DNA of 37,125 nucleotides from Myxococcales bacterium (lineage in GTDB: Bacteria; Myxococcota_A; Bradymonadia; UBA7976; UBA1532), in assembly GCA_009692505.1 (NCBI GenBank), contig SHZC01000027.1, positions 1-37,125 on the forward strand. Reading direction: 5' to 3'. The notes beneath the pieces are model-generated. The model had not been told where the DNA came from and made no database searches. It was given only the letters and a program-made list of their open reading frames with translations. Both the position numbers and the translations under genes were made by a program. How positions within the stretch are numbered: the stretch's first letter is position 1; each line of letters starts with the position of its first letter. This document shows, in pieces, positions 7,981 to 15,344 of this stretch.

Positions 7981-9605
7981 GCGCCGGTCAACCCCTCGAC
8001 GGGCCGCAAGCGTGCCGCGTGGAGCGCCGGATAGATGGTGGACAGGAGGCTGATGAGCAAGGCGACACCGACGATGGAGAGCACGTCGACGGCGCGAACG
8101 TCGATGGGGATGTTGGGGAGGTAGTACACGCTGTTGTCCATGGGCAGCTCGAGACGTGAGAGCAGGAAGCCTAAGGACAGCCCGAGGAAGGCCCCTACGC
8201 CTGCGCCGAGCGCGCCATTAAACGCGCCTTGGAACATGAAGATACGGAGGATCGCCCGCGGATGAGCCCCCATCGCGCACTGAATCGCGATCTGACGGCG
8301 CCGGTCGATGATCGTCATCCAGAGTGTGCAGACGATGGCGAAGGCGGCGAGCAGGACGCCGATGGAGAGCACGAGGAACATGGCGATCTTTTCGAGCCGA
8401 AGGGCCACGAAGAGGTTGGAGTTGAGCTCCTGCCAGTCGCGCACGATGACCGAGGGGCCGAGGGCTTGTTGGAGGTCGTCGCGGACCTCTCTGGCGTGCT
8501 CGAGATCGGCCACGCGCACCTGAATCGCCCCGGCGACATCGCCCTTGCCGAGGTACCGCTGGACGACGGGCAGATGGGCGTAAGCGAGCCGCGTATCAAA
8601 CTCGAGGAGCCCCGACTCGAACCACCCGGCCAGGCGGAACGGGCGGCTCTTGGGGACCGGGCCGTTGGGGCCGAGCTCGCCGAACGGGGAGACGACGTTG
8701 ACGCTCTCGCCGCTCCAGAGGTTGAGGTTGCGACGGAGCTCGATGCCCAAGAAGATCGACGGGGGCGGGCCGGCCGTAAGGTTCGCGGGCAGGGGGATCT
8801 CCATGCCCGAGGCGGCGAGCTCGGCGTCGACGGGAACCGGGGAGACAGCCTTCTCCTCAAGCTCGGTCTTCAGCGCGTCAATCTGGGCGTCGAGCACACG
8901 AATCGCGGCCTCCGGATCGTCGCTCAGCGAGGGAAATTTATTCAGGCTGAACGGGGCCACGAGGCTGGGATCGGCGAGAGCCTCAAGCTTGCCCTCCTGG
9001 AGCCGGGACGGCAGCGTGCTCGCCTCGCCGATCGTCTCAATGTCGATGCCCTTCAGGAGGGCCGGCTGGAGGTTCTTGGGGGCCGTGAGCATCGTCTCGG
9101 CTTGAAGATACGGCGTCGCGCCGACCACGCCTTCGACCTCACGGGCCGTCGCCGCCAAAGCCCGATAGTCGGATAAATCGGCGGCCGGATCGGCGCTCTC
9201 GATGACGATGTGCGCCTGCGTCTCGGTGATCTTCGTCCGGAGATCGGACTGAAAGCCGTTCATCACGCCCAGGACGAGCACGACGACGACGACGCTGACC
9301 GCGACCATGAAGGCCGAGAACGCGCTGAAGGCTGTCAGGAAGGTGTACAGGGCTCCGTAGAGGGCGACGCAGCATCCCAGCCCGCACAGGGCCATGCCGA
9401 CGCCAACGACCACCTTGGGGGTCTCCGGCCCGCGGCTGAAGAGCACGCCGGCGAGGTTGCCTTCGCCCAGGACCTGGGTGCCGAAGTGGGTCACGCAGAG
9501 GCCGAACGCGACGACTGCGAGCCCCACCAGCAAGATGCGAGGGCGCGGCGACGCACAGAGGAGATAGCGCCACCCAACGAAGCTCTCGAACGCGGGGGCA
9601 GCCAC
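7977..9605 (-). CDS. lipoprotein-releasing permease, LolC/LolE family, with extra membrane segments
   Basis: The core matches LolC/E. It has the first membrane helix ending in VMNGF (about 93-118), a large periplasmic domain, and three C-terminal helices (about 405-430, 445-477, 506-532) with the MacB-type cytoplasmic loop (CAMGAHPRAILRIFMFQG). At 542 aa it is well over the usual 400-415. Two insertions explain this. Residues about 18-88 add two hydrophobic segments (24-44 and 64-87) between the usual WRYL opening and helix 1. Residues about 208-282 add a charged, partly coiled-coil and proline-rich stretch in the periplasmic domain. The start is GTG six bases after the lysS stop. A single lolC/E gene suggests a homodimeric permease, if no lolE lies elsewhere. 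Confidence 0.88.
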   Translation of the reverse strand: MAAPAFESFVGWRYLLCASPRPRILLVGLAVVAFGLCVTHFGTQVLGEGNLAGVLFSRGPETPKVVVGVGMALCGLGCCVALYGALYTFLTAFSAFSAFMVAVSVVVVVLVLGVMNGFQSDLRTKITETQAHIVIESADPAADLSDYRALAATAREVEGVVGATPYLQAETMLTAPKNLQPALLKGIDIETIGEASTLPSRLQEGKLEALADPSLVAPFSLNKFPSLSDDPEAAIRVLDAQIDALKTELEEKAVSPVPVDAELAASGMEIPLPANLTAGPPPSIFLGIELRRNLNLWSGESVNVVSPFGELGPNGPVPKSRPFRLAGWFESGLLEFDTRLAYAHLPVVQRYLGKGDVAGAIQVRVADLEHAREVRDDLQQALGPSVIVRDWQELNSNLFVALRLEKIAMFLVLSIGVLLAAFAIVCTLWMTIIDRRRQIAIQCAMGAHPRAILRIFMFQGAFNGALGAGVGAFLGLSLGFLLSRLELPMDNSVYYLPNIPIDVRAVDVLSIVGVALLISLLSTIYPALHAARLRPVEGLTGA

Positions 9606-9611
9606 CGGCTC

Positions 9612-11087
9612 TCAGGCCTCCGGCCGCAGCAGTGGGAAGAAGAGGACGTCGCGGATTGAGGGGCTGTCGGTCAGGAGCATGACCAGCCGGTCGACGCCGA
9701 TGCCCTCGCCGCCGGTCGGAGGCATGCCGTACTCAAGCGCCCGAATGAAGTCGTCGTCCATCGGGTGGGCCTCTTCGTCGCCGTGCGCCCGCTGCGTCTC
9801 CTGCCCGCTGAAGCGGTCGCGCTGATCAATCGGATCGTTGAGCTCGGAGAACCCATTGGCGATCTCGCGGCCGGCGACATAGAGCTCGAAGCGGTCGACG
9901 AGCCGGGGGTTCGACTCCTTCTTGCGCGAGAGCGGCGAGACGTCGAGAGGGAAGTCAGTTACGAAGGTCGGCTGCACGAGGCTCGCCTCGGCCGTCGCCT
10001 CGAAGATCGCCATTTGGAGGTAGCCCAGGGACATCGTCGCGGCCTTGGCGATGTGGAGCCTCTGAGCGACCGCGAGGAGCGCTTCGTGATCCTCGACCTC
10101 GGCCGGGGCGATCCCTGCGTATTGAATCAGGCCGTCGTAGACCGAGAGCCGTCGGAACGGTCGGGCGAACGACAGCGTCTCCCCGCCGAGCGTGACGTGG
10201 TCCCGACCATGAATGTGCTCGCAGAGGCCAAGGAGGAGCTCCTCGGTCTGCGCCATGAGGTGCTCGTAGGTCGCGAAGGCCTCGTACCACTCCAGCGCCG
10301 TGAACTCCGGGTTATGCCGAGTGGAGATGCCCTCGTTACGGAAGTTCTTGTTGATCTCGAACACCCGATGCAGCCCGCCGACGACGAGGCGCTTGAGGTT
10401 GAGCTCGGGCGCGATCCGCAGGTAGAGCTTCATGTCGAGCGAGTTATGGTGGGTCGTGAACGGCTTCGCTGCGGCGCCGCCGTATGTCGGCTGGAGCATC
10501 GGCGTCTCGACCTCGAGGTAGTCGCGATCCTCGAAGAAGCGGCGCAGGTACGAGACGATCCGGCTGCGGATCTTGAAGGTCTCTCGGACCTCGTCGTTGA
10601 CGATGAGGTCGAGGTAACGCTGCCGATACCGCGTCTCGGTGTCCGTGAGGCCGTGCCACTTCTCGGGGAGCGGGCGCAGCGACTTGGTCAGGATGCGGAA
10701 TGACGACGCCTTGACCGAGAGCTCGCCCCGGCGCGTCCGCATCATTCGGCCTTCGACGCCGACGATGTCGCCCACGTCGAGCAGCTCGAGGCGCTCGAGA
10801 TCGAGCTGAGGCACGGCATCCTGGAAGAGGTTGACTTGGACCTGACCCGAGCGATCGGTGAGGACGAGAAAGACGATCTTGCCCATCCGCCGGATCGCCA
10901 TGACCCGGCCGCCGACTGAGACCCGAACGTCTAGGGCCTCCAGGCGTTCGAGATCGTGCTCGGCGTGTCTGGCCGCAAGCTCTTGCGCGATGTGGGTCGG
11001 GCAGAAGTCGTTGGCGTACGGGTGATCACCCCGGTCGCGCAGCGCGTCGGCCTTGGCCTTGCGCTGGCTGATGATGCTGTCTTCCAC
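9612..11087 (-). CDS. lysS: lysine--tRNA ligase, class II
   Basis: The 491-aa protein has the N-terminal OB-fold anticodon-binding domain (about 55-145) and the class II catalytic core. Motif 1 lies near YLEVETPML, motif 2 is FRNEGISTRHNPEFT and motif 3 is GEGIGVDRLVMLLTDSPSIRDV, ending in the typical LLFFP-type tail. It charges tRNA-Lys with lysine. The start is GTG; GGAG lies about nine bases upstream, and the encoded MEDSIISQRKAKADALRDRG opening fits the family. prfB lies upstream on the same strand, an order also known from E. coli, but here the two are separated by 326 bp holding DnaA-box-like sites. Confidence 0.96.
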   Translation of the reverse strand: MEDSIISQRKAKADALRDRGDHPYANDFCPTHIAQELAARHAEHDLERLEALDVRVSVGGRVMAIRRMGKIVFLVLTDRSGQVQVNLFQDAVPQLDLERLELLDVGDIVGVEGRMMRTRRGELSVKASSFRILTKSLRPLPEKWHGLTDTETRYRQRYLDLIVNDEVRETFKIRSRIVSYLRRFFEDRDYLEVETPMLQPTYGGAAAKPFTTHHNSLDMKLYLRIAPELNLKRLVVGGLHRVFEINKNFRNEGISTRHNPEFTALEWYEAFATYEHLMAQTEELLLGLCEHIHGRDHVTLGGETLSFARPFRRLSVYDGLIQYAGIAPAEVEDHEALLAVAQRLHIAKAATMSLGYLQMAIFEATAEASLVQPTFVTDFPLDVSPLSRKKESNPRLVDRFELYVAGREIANGFSELNDPIDQRDRFSGQETQRAHGDEEAHPMDDDFIRALEYGMPPTGGEGIGVDRLVMLLTDSPSIRDVLFFPLLRPEA

Positions 11088-11162
11088 GCGATGCGGCTCC
11101 CGAAAAGGCGGCGGAACGTAGCCTCATGCGCCCGGGTGATCAAGCACCGCGAGTCGGCGTTT

Positions 11163-11192
11163 TGATCCACAGCTCTCCACAGCTTATCCACA
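11163..11192 (+). promoter_or_regulatory. left DnaA-box cluster (three phased boxes)
   Basis: TGATCCACA at 11163-11171 has one mismatch to TTATCCACA, CTCTCCACA at 11173-11181 has two, and TTATCCACA at 11184-11192 is perfect. Their starts are 10 and 11 bp apart, so all three face the same side of the helix. All read on the plus strand. Confidence 0.65.
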
Positions 11193-11203
11193 GGTCCAGG
11201 CCG

Positions 11204-11219
11204 GTTTGGGCTCCCAAAC
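11204..11219. repeat. perfect inverted repeat beside the DnaA-box cluster
   Basis: GTTTGGG and CCCAAAC form a 7-bp inverted repeat around a CT centre, starting 12 bp past the left DnaA-box cluster. With only two central bases it suits a dimeric protein-binding site better than an RNA hairpin, and no T-run follows in either direction. Confidence 0.55.
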
Positions 11220-11384
11220 GCGAAGCGGATCGAATGTGAGCCTTCTTGACGGACAAGAAACAGACGTGAGCCATTTGATGATGAAAATCATAAGGTTACG
11301 TGGCTACAGGCCTCGTCGCTTCCGTGTCGATCCCGTAATGAGAGGCCGAGTCGAAGGAATGACGGACAGGTGTCCGCATCTGCC

Positions 11385-11405
11385 TGTGGACAAACCTGTG
11401 GATAA
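11385..11405 (-). promoter_or_regulatory. right DnaA-box cluster (two boxes, inverted)
   Basis: TGTGGACAA at 11385-11393 (one mismatch) and TGTGGATAA at 11397-11405 (perfect) are reverse-strand DnaA boxes with starts 12 bp apart. They point towards the left cluster, about 190 bp away, and lie nine bases past the prfB stop codon. Confidence 0.65.
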
Positions 11406-11413
11406 AATTGGGG

Positions 11414-12557
11414 TCAATCCTCGTCGGCGATGGGCGCGCCTTGAGCCCGCTCGCCGCTGTGCATGAGGAGGAACCACTCGATGGCCTCGCTCAGCTCGCC
11501 GTCTAGGAAGCCGCGGGTGTCGCTCGTCTGATAGCCTGTCCTCAGATCCTTGACCATCTGATAGGGCTGAAGCACGTAGCTGCGGATCTGACTGCCGAAG
11601 TCGATCTTGGCCTTGCCGGCATACAGCAGGTCCCGCTCGTCGGCGCGCTTCTGGAGTTCGAGCGCGTAGAGCTTCGCCTTGAGGAGCTTCATCGCCGTGC
11701 TGCGGTTCTTGTGCTGGCTCCGCTCGGCCTGGCAGGCGACGACCGTATTGGTGGGCAAATGGGTGAGGCGCACGGCGCTGTCGGTCTTGTTGACGTGCTG
11801 GCCACCCGCGCCGCTCGAGCGGTAGGTGTCGACGCGAAGGTCCCCGTCGTTGATCTCGATGGTGATCGAATCGTCAATCTCCGGGAGGACGGCGACGCTG
11901 GCGAAGCTCGTGTGTCGGCGCTTGTTAGAGTCAAATGGGGAGATGCGGACGAGCCGGTGGACGCCGTTCTCGGCCTTGAGGTAGCCGAAGGCGTGCTCGC
12001 CTTCAATGCGGAGCGTGACGCTCTTGATGCCCGCTTCATCCCCGGCGAGCTCGTCGGTGATCTCCACCTTCCAGCCCTGGCGCTCGCAGAAGCGGACGTA
12101 CATCCGGAGGAGGATCTGGGTCCAGTCCTGGCTCTCCGTGCCGCCCGCGCCGGAGTTGATGGCGACGAACGCGGCGGCCTTGTCGTGCCGACCGCTCATC
12201 ATGCGCGAGAACTCCATGCGCCGAAGCTGGGTCTCCGCCGTCTTCACGCAGTCGACAGCCTCGCTCAGGAAGTCGTCGTCGGCGGCCTCCTCGAACATCT
12301 GGATGGCGATGTCGGCGTCCTCGAGGCGAGCGGCGATGCCGGCGAGATCACTGAGCTCGGTCTCGAAGGTCTTTCGTTCCTTCAGGAGCTCCTGCGCCTT
12401 GAGCTGGTCGTTCCAGAACTCTGGTTGCCCGCTGAGATGCTCAAGCTCCCCGACGCGCTCGATCTTTCGATCGGCGTCAAAGAAACCTCCGCAGGTCGAG
12501 GAGGCGCCGATGCCCCGCCGCGACCCGCTCATCGAAGTTTGTCGGCCGACTCGCCAT
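11414..12557 (-). CDS. prfB: peptide chain release factor 2 (programmed +1 frameshift)
   Basis: RF2 recognises UAA and UGA stop codons and triggers peptide release. The main frame shows the stop-recognition SPF motif (RISPFDSNKRRHTSF), the catalytic GGQ (SSGAGGQHVNKTDSAV) and RF2 family blocks throughout. The gene is split: a 26-codon opening frame starts at ATG12557 (MASRPTNFDE...) and ends at an in-frame TGA at 12477-12479, and the remaining 354 residues are in the +1 frame. Joining them at the slippery CTT-TGA-C gives 380 aa, close to the usual 365-370. This is the classical RF2 autoregulatory frameshift, not a sequencing error. The open frame seen from 12532 is an artefact. lysS follows after 326 bp. 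Confidence 0.95.
12477..12490 (-). promoter_or_regulatory. RF2 programmed +1 frameshift signal
   Basis: Read on the minus strand, a GGAGG Shine-Dalgarno-like element (12486-12490) is followed after three bases (TTT) by CTT and the stop TGA, then C. In known prfB genes this layout lets low RF2 levels pause the ribosome at TGA and slip forward by one base, so RF2 controls its own synthesis. The GGAGG-to-CTT spacing of three bases is the same as in E. coli. Confidence 0.93.
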
Positions 12558-12635
12558 GGTTCACCTTCGCCTCAAGAGATGCGGCGGCGGGGTATACGCA
12601 ATCGGCCTCGCCGCGGTCAACGCCTGACGGTCAGC

Positions 12636-13181
12636 TCAGTACACATTGAAGATGATGTTGAAGTTGAAGGCGGTGAAGTCGACTTCTTGTCCGAATTTCT
12701 GGAGCTGGACGTCCGCGCCCATGCCCACGGCGAGGTCCGCGTTGGCGAAGAATTCATAGCCCGCGCCCCCCCCGAAGCCGAGGCCGGTCTTGCTCGGCGA
12801 TTTCCCGCCCCCGAGGTGGGCCATGCCGCCGAAGGCTCGAAGATAGAGGCCGTCGTACAGGAAATAGTTGGCGCCGAAGTAGCCGGTGACGACTCGCCGC
12901 TCGACGTCGAACTGCTCCATCAGGCCCATCTCGCCGTCGAGGGTAAAGACGTCGGTCACGCCACCGCCCACGCGGCCGCGAAGGTTGAGGCCCACCTCGC
13001 CGTCCTGGTCGGGTGCGTCGGGTGCGTCGAGTTGGCCGACGCCGAAGCCGACCGCGCCGCCGTAGAAGAGCCCCTTGCGCTGCCGATAGCCGTCGAGGGC
13101 GAAGGCCTGGGTCGCGCACAGAAAGACGAGCGTGGCCGTCGTCGCGCTCAGCGTCAGTTTCAGAGGTCGGATGGACACCAT
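12636..13181 (-). CDS. outer-membrane beta-barrel-like protein, 181 aa
   Basis: A signal peptide ends near residue 28 (ATQAFA), and the mature protein consists of alternating amphipathic strands rich in Gly, Phe and Tyr (GLFYGGAVGFGVGQL, YFGANYFLYDGLYLRAFGG), ending in FNFNIIFNVY with a C-terminal Tyr. This pattern suits a small eight-stranded porin-like barrel. GGAG before ATG13181 supports the start. It lies 26 bases downstream of the COG3014-type lipoprotein gene on the same strand and may be its envelope partner. No specific family is recognised. Confidence 0.72.
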   Translation of the reverse strand: MVSIRPLKLTLSATTATLVFLCATQAFALDGYRQRKGLFYGGAVGFGVGQLDAPDAPDQDGEVGLNLRGRVGGGVTDVFTLDGEMGLMEQFDVERRVVTGYFGANYFLYDGLYLRAFGGMAHLGGGKSPSKTGLGFGGGAGYEFFANADLAVGMGADVQLQKFGQEVDFTAFNFNIIFNVY

Positions 13182-13207
13182 CGGTTTTGCTCCGTTCGGT
13201 TAAGGAC

Positions 13208-14593
13208 TCAGCGCAGATCTGAGAAATTCAAGACCACGAAGCCGCCGGGTCGGATCTCGACCGGCGCGCTTCGGACGACCGCGCCCAGGCGGACGCGGAC
13301 CGTATGTTTACCAGCGGTCAGGCGGGCTCGCGAGAGGTGGTAACGCCCGGGCAAGGTGACCCAGCTTCGCGTATCCGGGGTGTCGGCGGCGGTCATCGCG
13401 CCTTCGAGGACGAGGCCGGCAAGCAGGCCGAGCCCGCCGCTCCCGCTCGCCTTATTGACGACGGCGTTGGTGACCTCGCCGGCCACGGCGCGGGCGATGA
13501 GACGGATGATAGCCGCGGCGATCAGCCCACCTTCAACCGCCTCGAAGACCTCAATGACCCTAGCCTCGACGTCGAGCCCGACGCCACCGTTCAGCGAGCC
13601 CTGCCCCTCGATGGAGACGTCGACGGAGGCCGCCGCCGACTTCGAGGACTTCTTGATGCGCGAGAAGTTCACCCACTTGACGATGCCCTTCGCCGCGAAG
13701 ACGTTGGCTTGGCGTTGGTCTTCCGATGAGAGCCTCGCCCCGGGCCCGGGAGAGCTCGCGGCGACGACGGCGGCGCCGATGGGCAGACGCTCGGCGTATC
13801 GATAGGGCGACATCCCGCTCTGGACGATGACGAGGAGCTCGCCCCGCTGCGCGTCGTCCTCGGGCAGCGTTGGCAGGGTCGGGGGGTCGCCGATCATCTC
13901 CTTGAGGCGCGCGTCATCCGCCCCGGTTCGGGCCGCGAGGCGGCGAACGGCGTCGTCGAGGGTTGGGGCTCCACCGGCCTCCATGCAGTCGCCATAGAAG
14001 CGCATGGCCTCCTGTCCGTCTCCGGCCGCCTCGAAGGCCACGCCGGCCAAATAGCTGGACAGGCCGACCATCGCCCGCTTGCGGATGGCGCTGTCTTCGC
14101 TGTCCTCGAAGTACTTCTGATTGACGAGGAACCGCCGCGCCTCGACCTTGGCCCCCTGCAGGTCGCCTCTCACCAAGTAATTGATCAGGTTCATCGTGTT
14201 CACGAGCAGCTTCTCGTGAGGCGGGGCCCGATACTGCTGGGCGTCGTCCGAATAGAGATATTTGCCGATGTCGCCCGCGGTGTCGGACGTGTAGTCGATG
14301 ACCTCGAGATCCTTGTCGGCGAGCTGGTAGTCCCGCGAGGAGGTCTCATATTGCCCCATCGCTTGGAGGATCGTGGCCCGCTCAAGGAGGAGGAGCGTGG
14401 CATCGGCGCCGGACGTGGGCACGTCCTTCGTCTCCTTCACCTCCATGGCTTTGTTGACGGCCACGAGCGCCGTGTCCGGGCGACCCGCGGTTAGCGACTT
14501 GCGGAAGGCCTCACTCGTCGAGGCGTAGCCCCCGCAGCCGGACACGGCGAGCGTCCCCAGCCAGAGCAGACCGACGAGGACGGCGCGTGACAT
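13208..14593 (-). CDS. lipoprotein with TPR-like region, COG3014-type
   Basis: A 461-aa lipoprotein: a short signal peptide ends in the lipobox VSGC (Cys20), with GGY after it, so no inner-membrane retention Asp. Residues about 25-230 are helical and TPR-like (ALVAVNKAMEV, LLLERATILQAMGQYETSSRDYQLAD), as in COG3014 proteins. The C-terminal half has a Gly/Ala-rich hydrophobic stretch (about 350-405) and a beta domain with DTRSWVTLPGRYHLSRARL, a block I associate with that family. The gene starts three bases after the lpoB-like gene, and the COG3014-LpoB pair recurs in other Gram-negatives. A role in peptidoglycan synthase control is inferred from this pairing only. Confidence 0.75.
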   Translation of the reverse strand: MSRAVLVGLLWLGTLAVSGCGGYASTSEAFRKSLTAGRPDTALVAVNKAMEVKETKDVPTSGADATLLLLERATILQAMGQYETSSRDYQLADKDLEVIDYTSDTAGDIGKYLYSDDAQQYRAPPHEKLLVNTMNLINYLVRGDLQGAKVEARRFLVNQKYFEDSEDSAIRKRAMVGLSSYLAGVAFEAAGDGQEAMRFYGDCMEAGGAPTLDDAVRRLAARTGADDARLKEMIGDPPTLPTLPEDDAQRGELLVIVQSGMSPYRYAERLPIGAAVVAASSPGPGARLSSEDQRQANVFAAKGIVKWVNFSRIKKSSKSAAASVDVSIEGQGSLNGGVGLDVEARVIEVFEAVEGGLIAAAIIRLIARAVAGEVTNAVVNKASGSGGLGLLAGLVLEGAMTAADTPDTRSWVTLPGRYHLSRARLTAGKHTVRVRLGAVVRSAPVEIRPGGFVVLNFSDLR

Positions 14594-14596
14594 GGC

Positions 14597-15214
14597 TTAT
14601 TTGATGAGGCCCTTCGTGAGGGCCGCCTTGTTCTGCCAACGGATGGCACCGGTCTCGACCTCGATGACCTGCATGTACAAGAAGTACTGGACGCGCCGCT
14701 CACCGTCGGTCTTCTCGTCCGCCGAGGCCATCTTGCCCGTCACGAAGTACTGGGCGCCGAGCTGACGACCGAGCTGCGCGGCCTTGTCCTGTTCGAAGAC
14801 GGCCGACTGTTGGAGCTTGAGCTCCTCGACGAGCGCCAGCTGCCGCTCGTGGCTGATCACTGTGAGGTTACCGCTGTTGACGAGCGAGGTCTCGAAGTCC
14901 GACAGCAGCGCGTTGAGCTGGTCGTCGATGTGCTCCGAGGTGTCGTTCTTGACGGGGAAGATGGCCACGGTGGCCTCTTTTCCGTCCTTCGCGGCGTCTT
15001 TCCAACGCTGCATGGCGGGGCTGTCAAGCAGGCTCTTGCTGTTCTCCTTGAAGAGCTGCTCGAGGTCGACCTTGTCGAGCCCCGTGGACATGACCGCCTT
15101 GTCGAGGTCCGGGTTCTCCGTTCCGCGGACGTAGGCTGGACCGCCGCAGGCCGACACGGCGACCGCGAGTGTGAGCATCGAGAGGAGGCGCTTGGACGAA
15201 GGCAAACCGGGCAT
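14597..15214 (-). CDS. LpoB-like penicillin-binding protein activator lipoprotein
   Basis: A 205-aa outer-membrane lipoprotein with lipobox VSAC (about residue 24) and GGP after it. The C-terminal domain matches LpoB: VAIFPVKNDTSEHIDDQL, then SGNLTVISHERQLALVEEL, the GRQLGAQYFVTGKM strand-helix and a closing EVETGAIRWQNKAALTKG. In Enterobacteria LpoB crosses the periplasm and activates PBP1b through its UB2H domain. The linker here is short, so reach or partner may differ. ATG15214 is chosen because AAGGAG stands just before it and the signal peptide starts there; a longer frame to 15277 adds a non-signal sequence. It heads the group with the COG3014-type lipoprotein and the barrel protein. 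Confidence 0.82.
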   Translation of the reverse strand: MPGLPSSKRLLSMLTLAVAVSACGGPAYVRGTENPDLDKAVMSTGLDKVDLEQLFKENSKSLLDSPAMQRWKDAAKDGKEATVAIFPVKNDTSEHIDDQLNALLSDFETSLVNSGNLTVISHERQLALVEELKLQQSAVFEQDKAAQLGRQLGAQYFVTGKMASADEKTDGERRVQYFLYMQVIEVETGAIRWQNKAALTKGLIK

Positions 15215-15344
15215 TTTGCTCGCTCCTTGGGAAGGGCAGTGGAAGTTGGGTCGGGACCATCGCAAAGGGTCGGTCACAGTACAAGGGACGGCTCTGCCCG
15301 CGGTTCTATTCAGGCCGAGCGGTCGTCTATATATCCCGCAGGGC

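Larger units (their letters stand above)
11163..11405. other. DnaA-box array: candidate replication origin or DnaA-controlled region
   Basis: The only non-coding stretch over 300 bases (11088-11413) contains two clusters of DnaA-box sequences in opposite orientation. The left holds three boxes and the right two, each with one perfect TTATCCACA. Between them lie a 16-bp palindrome (11204-11219), two short hairpins (11243-11259 and 11278-11291), a GTGAGCC direct repeat exactly 30 bp apart (11236 and 11266), and an AT-richer core: 11231-11300 is about 57% A+T and 11271-11300 about 67% by my count. This resembles a small bacterial oriC. Neither dnaA nor dnaN is in the window, and gene orientation does not switch here, so a DnaA-responsive lysS promoter or a DnaA-titrating site is also possible. 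Confidence 0.5.

Noticed and set aside
8229..9176. Long plus-strand open frame opposite lolC, and many similar ones opposite bamA, lysS, smc, the MoxR operon and others
   Set aside because: They are antisense to well-recognised genes, lack ribosome sites and are rich in Arg, Gly and Ala; long antisense frames are common at this GC content.
12414..12532. Open frame suggesting prfB starts at 12532
   Set aside because: The first 18 residues (MSGSRRGIGASSTCGGFF) have no RF2 similarity; the alternative frame from ATG12557 with the CTT-TGA frameshift gives the expected RF2 N-terminus.
15300..15344. Possible terminator or TATA-like element (ATATAT) between the DHH and lpoB-like genes
   Set aside because: No stable stem followed by a T-run in either direction, and no convincing paired -35 element for the ATATAT stretch.
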